Source: Gymnothorax reevesii
Lineage: Eukaryota > Chordata > Actinopteri > Anguilliformes > Muraenidae
DNA length: 64,000 bases
NCBI GenBank assembly: GCA_029721435.1
Contig: CM056580.1
Span: 27,522,367-27,586,366 of the forward strand
Reading direction: 5' to 3'
Below the pieces are notes generated by a model. It saw nothing but the letters and a program-made list of their open reading frames with translations. It had not been told where the DNA came from and did not search any database. Position 1 is the first letter of the stretch. Each line of letters opens with the position of its first letter. Positions 57,855 to 64,000 of this stretch are shown in pieces. The translations under genes were made by a program, and so were the position numbers.

Positions 57855-59105
57855 GTTTGCACATATTTGTTCAATTATCATTTTCATGATATCCTTTGGC
57901 TACATTCTCACGCTTTAACTTTTATTTAGTGCTGAAGGAGATTTATTGGCTAATCGTGGAAGGTTTTATCTGTCACTTTAGGTTACGTAGTGTCTGGCAC
58001 ATTATGGGTTTTTACATATACGCAGCGAAAACGCTTCAACATTATTGAAAACTGGCCTATTTCTCTTCTGACATATTTTCTCACTGTTACTTGTACCTTG
58101 ATGACAATAATTGTTGATGAGAATTTCCTGGCCGTCTCTCACAATGTTGAGCTTCCAATGACTGCTGTGGAAAATGAATTGTTTGTTTGTCTCCCATAAC
58201 CCAACCCCCTCCCAAAAAAAAAAAGTAATTGGACAAACTAAACTAACATGGTCATTCATGAAATTGTAATTTTAAATGCATGGATAAAAATAATTTGTAG
58301 ACAATGACTGCCTGAAGTCTGGAACTCATTTTCAGGTGCTAAGTTTATTCATTGATGATGCTTTGCTACACTCTCCCTACAGTCGTTCTGAGTAATGCCC
58401 TTTCTTTGAGCATTTTACCATTGCAATGGAATTTCATGCCCAGTTAGATTCAGGTTCAGTAATTGACTTGTTAATTGTATAACACTCCAATTAGACCAGT
58501 CTTATTGTTTTCACGGCATACTTTGAGTTCTTGTTTACCTGCATTTTGAAGCATCTTCTGATGAGTTTAGAGGCAATTAGTGGAATTTGAGTGGATAAAA
58601 TAACGCAATTAGAATTTTCCGTGCTGCTTTTGTTAACAGCCACTTCATGAATAAATACAAGAGAACCAGTCTGACTGGCTGTCCCTGCGTGCCTACAGCA
58701 CAACCGAGCTTCATACATCAGAGTTTATGCTTCAAATCATGAGCAGCTCCTCCCCTTCACAATACTCTTCTCTTCATTCCAGTACAAGTCGATCTTGATC
58801 TCATCTCCATTGAATGTTGCTCCATTGATCAATTACTTTTGGCAGCCTGAAAAGAGGACACATTAAAGTGCTGTAATTTCCATGCTGTTCACCGGATTTA
58901 AATGTTAATCTCTGCAAATAAGAACTTAATGCCCGTAAATTGAGTACATATTCATTTTTTAATTGCAGCTTTGGCAATGTCCAAATATTCCATTGACTGT
59001 AGTTATGCGAAGAACTGGACGTCCTAACAATTTTCACATAGAAAGTGATAGTCAGCCCTCCATGGTTGAGATATAGTGCCTGCAAACCACCACATTTCTT
59101 GGCTG
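57855..59105. other. Repeat-poor block resembling conserved non-coding sequence
   Basis: The block at 58270-59080 lacks repeats and is dense in homeodomain-like words (CCAATTAGACC, GGCAATTAG, GCAATTAGAA, TGTTAATTG). It resembles vertebrate developmental enhancers in texture. This is a judgement by eye. Confidence 0.35.
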
Positions 59106-59464
59106 ATAATAGTAAATAATAATAATAATAATAATCTTTATCGCAGACTCATAGTCCATATAAGACAGAAAGAAAAGGTTAAAAATACATATTATACTAT
59201 TACAAATAGATTTTTAAAATACTTAAGCACAAAGCATCGGCACAGAATGCAAGACACGCACTATAAATACAGTAATAGGTTCCAATGGTTTATCATACGA
59301 GACAAGTAAAAACCTTCAGCAAGGAAGCATTGCACAAGCGAATTTTCAGAATTCAGGAGTCGACATCTGAACCTATATACATTCTTCAGTATCAGTTCAC
59401 AAACTGACAAAATATGGTGAGATACAAAGGTTCCTGATGCACTATATTGACTAGTAAGACCTAA

Positions 59465-60683
59465 TTACCACCTAAATGCATTATTATAACAGACGACCAG
59501 TTTTCTCGCACACGACTTGGTAAAGTTGCACCAGAGGGCTGGACAATACATATTCATATAATAGGTCTGAAATAAGTGGCACTTCACTTCAACAGAACAT
59601 GCAGAAAATTTCCGAATGAGCATATTACTTCTAATACATAATGGTCGATACTGTCTCATCAAATCTTCACAGTCATTCAACTTGCAGTTCACAATATGCT
59701 CAAGGGACTTCACATTTTTACATATTCATGTTTTTCGTTATTGAGATAAAACTCAGGCAATTCATCAAATTTTACATTATTAGATTCAAATAACATGAAT
59801 ACAGATTTTTTTGGATTATATACAATATCATTGTATTTAGCATACTCTTCACTGAGTGACAGTAGATGTTTCAGGGCTGCAGGAGAAGGTTCAATCAAGC
59901 ACATATCATCAGCAAAGCTAAGATTGTTTAATGACAGATTACCACTTTTGCACCCATAATTAGCCTCATTCAGTTTGACTGTTAACTCATCAGTATACAA
60001 GCTATACAAAAAAGGGGACATAACCCCACCCTGGCAAACTCCATTAGTGGCACAAAATGTTTCAGAGGCAATACCACTGCACACCAAAACGCTGTTTATC
60101 ATACCAGTTAGCAGGTAGTCGAACAATATGTTTAGGTACACCTCTTTTTAACAGTTTTACAAATAACAAAGAGTGTTCACACGGTCAAATGCTTTGCGAG
60201 CATCTAAAAAACTTACAAATACAGGACTACCATTGGTCATATACATGTTCACAGTTTCCATAAAAACAAACACATGTCAGTGGAATCGGTCCTCTTAAAT
60301 CCAAACTGATTATCAGCACAGATAAAATTACTACACCTAGCTAACATTATTCTCTCAAGTATTTTTGACACCATCGTAGCTAGGGCTATTGGCCTATAGT
60401 TATCAGGGCTGGTAATGTCCGCAGACTTGCATTTAACAGTTGGTACAATAAACACCTCAGTTAACTTGGTGGGTGCATGACCATGAGCAAACAAACTGTT
60501 AATGAGCATAGCCAACAAAACACACATTTTAGGATCCGCATATTTGAAATGTTCAGCTGTGAGCTTGTCAGAACCACCAGATTTACCACATTTGAGCTGC
60601 TTGGTAATATCAAATATCTCAGAAGATACAACAGTTTCACTACTTATATCAGTTGTGTCATAGGAACATGGGTCAAAGTACAC
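59465..60683 (-). pseudogene. Reverse transcriptase of the third LINE
   Basis: Frames in order read LKCGKSGGSDKLTAEHFKYA, NYRPIALATMVSKILERIML, NQFGFKRTDSTDMCLF, then GVCQGGVMSPFLYSLYTDEL, LSLNNLSFADDMCLIEPSPA (FADD motif), NDIVYNPKKSVFMLFE and the thumb part MLIRKFSACSVEVKCHLFQT ending YNNAFRW. Frameshifts near 60250 and 59712 break it. The GVxQGGVMSP wording separates it from the two L2-like LINEs, which have GVPQGSVLGP. The exact clade is uncertain. Confidence 0.88.
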
Positions 60684-60720
60684 CGTTGTAGTACTATTAG
60701 CTTTGGCACACTTTAGTAAT

Positions 60721-61020
60721 TCACAAAAATGATTTTTCCACGTTAGCTACATTCACCTCGCCAGTAGCATCGCCTACCACATGGTCAATTGTAATATTTT
60801 TGCTAGTTTCGTTCTTTACAGAATACCAGAATGAGCTATAATCTCTGTCAGCATATTTTGTAGCCAAATTATCAGTAATCGGTGACTCATTCCTCTTACA
60901 ATATCTTAGAACATATTTAAATTGAGCCCTGGATCTTCGCATAACATCAAACCATGGTCCAAACCTAGGTTTTCCATTAACCCTCCATAACTCAGATGCT
61001 TCTTTAGCTACATCATACAA
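60721..61020 (-). pseudogene. LINE linker region between endonuclease and reverse transcriptase
   Basis: The open frame (ASELWRVNGKPRFGPWFDVM, then RRSRAQFKYVLRYCKRNE) resembles the poorly conserved linker before the reverse transcriptase of similar LINEs. It is in the right place and strand. Confidence 0.65.
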
Positions 61021-61253
61021 ATCTGAGGGATAGTCATTCTGTCCAGATATGATATAATCACATTCACTTTTCTCACTGCAAATTGCTCACTGCAGTCAAG
61101 CAAACAATTAACAATGCCATCATAAAATTTATCCAGCTTTTCAGTGTCAGCATCATGATCACAATAACTGCCAGAACAATTATAGCATGAACTGGTATAT
61201 GTATATCATTCAATCGACCATGGGTATTAGTGGTATATTGATTTTTCTCAGAG

Positions 61254-62106
61254 CTATTCAAGGAGGCCCACTTGACAGTTTTTTTTACCATACGCAGCAT
61301 CACAGTTAACCGTATAATTGTGTGGTAATTCAAACAAATCAATGTCAATCAGAAGTGGTCTGTGATCTGAGGCAATCATGTCATACACAACTCTACAGTT
61401 TCTGACTGCAGTATGCCCACTACCAGTGGATATGCAGTGATCAAGCCCGGAAACACTACCATGTGCCTGACTAACATGAGTGGAGACATCTGAGCTTTCA
61501 CCAAGAAGAATAAAATCAGATATTTCGTACACGAGCTCATTAGCAAATTTCAACTGTTCATCACCAAAACATGAAGTACTTCTCAAATTTGCATTCCAAT
61601 CACCTATTATGTAAATGTTCGCCTGAGGACTATCTTCAACTATTGAGTGAATTTCTCCGAGATAATTCAGAAACACATCATGGTTATCTGGGGACTCATA
61701 TGGCATATAGACATTAATAAGTAGACAGGTATTGCCATCATGGCTGGTAAAAACACATCCCATAAGCCTATCATCACCATGGGTCAATATCTCTATGGAA
61801 GAAGCAAGAGATTTTCTCCACAAAACAGCTAGTCCACCATAAGGCCTACCAACCAGTAAAGAATCACCAGTATTAACAGAGGAAATTCCCCTTCCATAAA
61901 AATGCCACTCCCAATACGCCATTAAGAAATGGCATCAATCCGACGAGGGATTCTATAGTTATCCCACGGAAACAAAAAGTTAACGGACGACGGACGGACG
62001 GACGGACGGACATGATGTCAACATAATGCCCCCTTTCCTCTTTGGAGGGCGGGGGCATAAAAACCAAATCCTGTTCAACTAGCCAATGTTCCTGCAGCAG
62101 GCACAC
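61254..62106 (-). pseudogene. Apurinic-like endonuclease domain of the third LINE
   Basis: After CLLQEHWLVEQDLVFM (QEHW catalytic region, near 62100-62058) the frame is interrupted, then resumes as DSLLVGRPYGGLAVLWRKSL, LLINVYMPYESPDNHDVFLN, ANIYIIGDWNANLRSTSCFG and YDMIASDHRPLLIDIDLF (SDH catalytic motif). This is the order of an APE-type LINE endonuclease. The 222-codon segment to 61254 is unbroken. Confidence 0.88.
61927..62058 (+). mobile_element. Hairpin/GGAC repeat fragment inserted in LINE endonuclease
   Basis: The insertion carries (GGAC)n at about 61984-62010, AACATAAT, and a hairpin at 62026-62058 (ATGCCCCC with GGGGGCAT). It is only about 130 bp, far shorter than the related unit ending at 46152, but ends at the same hairpin. 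LINE coding sequence flanks it on both sides. Confidence 0.65.
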
Positions 62107-62115
62107 ATCAGAGTA

Positions 62116-62446
62116 ATTTATGTACTATATTTACACAAGTTTTCACACCTTGGCAGTTGTAAGTAGAAATCCTGAGAGGGGTCATTTATATAATGAATAA
62201 AAAAACACACGTACTCAACTTGTAAAAAGGCAATTATCACCGCCCCTGAAAAAATTTCCTCACCAGCACATTGCTTGGCCACAAAACAAGGCTTAATGTA
62301 AAATACATGACAAGAGCTGGGCATGTGGCAGGCTCTTTTATTTAGATAAGGACATATAAAGTGATCTGATACCACTGTGAAAACCAGAACCACCAAAAAA
62401 AAGCCCTTTGTTTAATTCGCCTTCAGCCTTCTGTCATTGCCAGACT
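62116..62446. other. Spacer, no feature assigned
   Basis: Nothing is recognised apart from the left target duplication of the following SINE (GCCAGACTTTT near 62439-62449). Confidence 0.4.
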
Positions 62447-62946
62447 TTTTTTTTTTTTTTTTAAATATAAATTTGGCATCTCCAATCCCACCCGAATCTG
62501 GAATGCCCGATTGGGGAACTATGTACAAAGCTTGCTCGTATGCGACCCCTTGCTGCCAACTCAGGATAGTGAAGACAGTTCACGGCTCTCCTCCGAAGCA
62601 CGTGCCAGTCTGCCACTGATTCTAATACACTCATTGGTTGATTGAACTCATTAGTTCTTCGCAAGTTCAGAACTAGGGCGGAGGATACCCAGACATGAAC
62701 CAACCTGGAGTCTTCCTGACGAGCGCACGTCTGGCCAACAGGAGGCGCTGGAGCAACGAACAAAGCTGGTATATTATATACCCCAATCCGGCAGTCCCTT
62801 CCCAATTTGAAACCCTGTAGCGCGATAGCCAATTGTGCGCTACTCTGAAAAAGCTGCCGGTGGGTACGCCGGGGCTCGAACTCGCGACGTGGTGATCACC
62901 TCTGCACTGCAGAGCAGTGCGTTAACCGTGTGAGCCACCCGGCGGC
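62447..62946 (-). mobile_element. 500-bp tRNA-derived SINE with target-site duplication
   Basis: On the minus strand the unit starts GCCGCCGGGTGGCTCACACG, with the B box GAGTTCGAGCCCC about 50 bases later, followed by a long unrelated body and a GATGCCAAATTTATATTTAA tail with poly(A). TTGCCAGACTTTT-like sequence occurs on both sides (62438 and 62946), a target duplication typical of LINE-driven insertion. Overlapping open frames are not genes. Confidence 0.88.
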
Positions 62947-62959
62947 TTGCCAGACTTTT

Positions 62960-64000
62960 ACTTAATATGTGCTTCATCAAAATTTTATTCTATTTTTTAG
63001 ATTCCTAGTTGTGCCTGGCATGTAAATGCAGGTGCAGTTTGCTTCAAACCAATAGAGTTCTGTATTCATTAGTTTCTCTACTGTTGCATTGAAATGGTGC
63101 AGGGAGATGGTTGACTCCTTTGGACGATTTGAGACCTGAGTGCCATGTCTGGAACAGCATGAAGGCGAGTGGAAATAGACTGTAAGTGGAAAAGTGGACA
63201 GAAGCGATGACCTGGAAGTATAATGATGGCGCTATGTTTCCCTGCCTGGAGGAATAACAGTTTTCTGAGTCTTCTTCTACATTTCAATTCAGATCTATTC
63301 AAATGTATTCTTAATATATAAAATATATTCTTTTCTCTTGTGACCATAAGGGAGTCAAAAACATAAATGTCAAATCATGCGTGATTAAGTTACCAGAAAA
63401 ATTAATATTGCGCTTATGGTAAATGTTACGCCCGGAAGTAACACTGCCAACAAGGATGGGAAAATTGTACAAACTAGCTCCTGCGCCGGTGCAATTTATT
63501 ATGATCTGACATTTTGTTTAAATAATAGATTAAGGCACTGCTGTGTTGAAATTCAGGTTCAGTGCATAAATAGGCAAAGATGTAAGTTGGGTTTGGAATG
63601 CTCTAAGTCGTTCAAATGGCAAAAGTGATGGTTATATTAGGGCAGTATGCAGTAGAAGTTAAAATGTTGTCTGGAAGGATCTCAATAATAACTGTAATAT
63701 TTGCCCAACCAAGCACTTCTTTAAAATGTTTTTTTCCAGCGCCAAACCAGAGGTACCCATTTAGTGGTGCATATACTTTGAAGTATAAGAGATTTTGTGG
63801 CCTTATAATGTCAGCTGAGCCAATGTCTTTTTTTCCGCCTGAATAGCTGAAAGATGCGTTGCTTCTCCAAGCCTCAATGGTCTCTTTGAAAGACGGACGG
63901 TTTCCTCAGGCACCTCTGGTGGATCACACCTGCTCATTCCTAGAGGCCTGTGTGTGAGGTGGGGGGGGGCGCAGCAAGTTTGCACCCGTCCTACTCCTTC
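62960..64000. other. Intergenic sequence to the right edge, no gene recognised
   Basis: The segment contains no recognised exon, tandem repeat or element terminus. A run of ten G lies near 63960. Open frames at 63416-63846 look fortuitous. Confidence 0.4.

Larger units (their letters stand above)
59106..62115 (-). mobile_element. APE-type non-LTR retrotransposon, minus strand
   Basis: The 3' end is an (AAT)n tract at 59117-59133. Endonuclease and reverse transcriptase readings cover 59465-62106, the longest retroelement coding stretch in the window. The 5' part is truncated near 62115. A short hairpin-repeat fragment (61927-62058) interrupts the endonuclease. Confidence 0.88.

Noticed and set aside
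62461..62832. 123-codon minus-strand frame
   Set aside because: It lies entirely within the tRNA-derived SINE body.
1..64000. CRISPR array or prokaryotic operon signals
   Set aside because: No direct repeats with regular unique spacers and no bacterial gene organisation; the DNA is clearly vertebrate nuclear.

Overview
This is a window of vertebrate nuclear DNA, almost certainly from a teleost fish. Genes are split into short exons with GT/AG introns, intergenic space is AT-rich, and repeats fill much of it: Tc1/mariner, hAT, Harbinger and piggyBac-like DNA transposons, L2/Rex-like and other non-LTR retrotransposons, a tRNA-derived SINE, and (CA)n/(TG)n microsatellites. The species cannot be fixed from the sequence alone.

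Two conserved genes are recognisable. At 606-639 on the minus strand is the first coding exon of OSTF1 (osteoclast-stimulating factor 1), whose remaining exons lie beyond the left edge. Facing away from it on the plus strand is a complete eight-exon NMRK1 gene (nicotinamide riboside kinase 1, 204 codons, 2114-21174). The head-to-head OSTF1/NMRK1 order is that of human 9q21, so 640-2097 is read as a shared promoter; here two palindromic MITE-like units have landed in it. NMRK1 intron 2 is 15.8 kb and is filled with transposons, including a segmental duplication split by a Tc1 copy, a Tc1-like element with inverted arms of about 730 bp, and a 1.95-kb piggyBac-like element flanked by TTAA.

Right of NMRK1, at 21.8-22.4 kb, is a frameshifted fragment of a clade-A (alpha-1-antitrypsin-like) serpin exon. 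From 23.3 to 26.9 kb there are decayed Tc1 copies and an RNase H remnant, followed by a minisatellite (27.3-27.9 kb). From 28.3 to 34.7 kb the sequence is mostly repeat-poor and may hold conserved non-coding elements. From 34.7 to 36.3 kb two inverted-repeat elements abut. At 39.2 and 40.4 kb are two phase-compatible coiled-coil exons, each with an in-frame stop, which look like a decayed gene.

From 40.6 to 62.9 kb the window is a nested transposon landscape. An L2/Rex-like LINE is interrupted by a hAT element (inside its YADD motif), a Harbinger-type element with a Myb/SANT-like ORF, and a tandem-repeat element. A second LINE, two more hAT elements with perfect 8-bp target duplications, an old Tc1 split by a nearly intact DD34E Tc1, a TTAA-flanked element nested in a hAT, a third LINE with endonuclease and reverse transcriptase, and a SINE with target duplications follow.

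The most interesting unexplained pattern is a dispersed family that pairs GGAC/GACA-type simple repeats with a terminal hairpin of the form AACATAAT-xCCCC...GGGGx-ATAA. Stem sequences differ between copies but pairing is kept. It appears at about 13.4, 33.5, 46.1 and 62.0 kb, and perhaps 9.7 and 22.6 kb.
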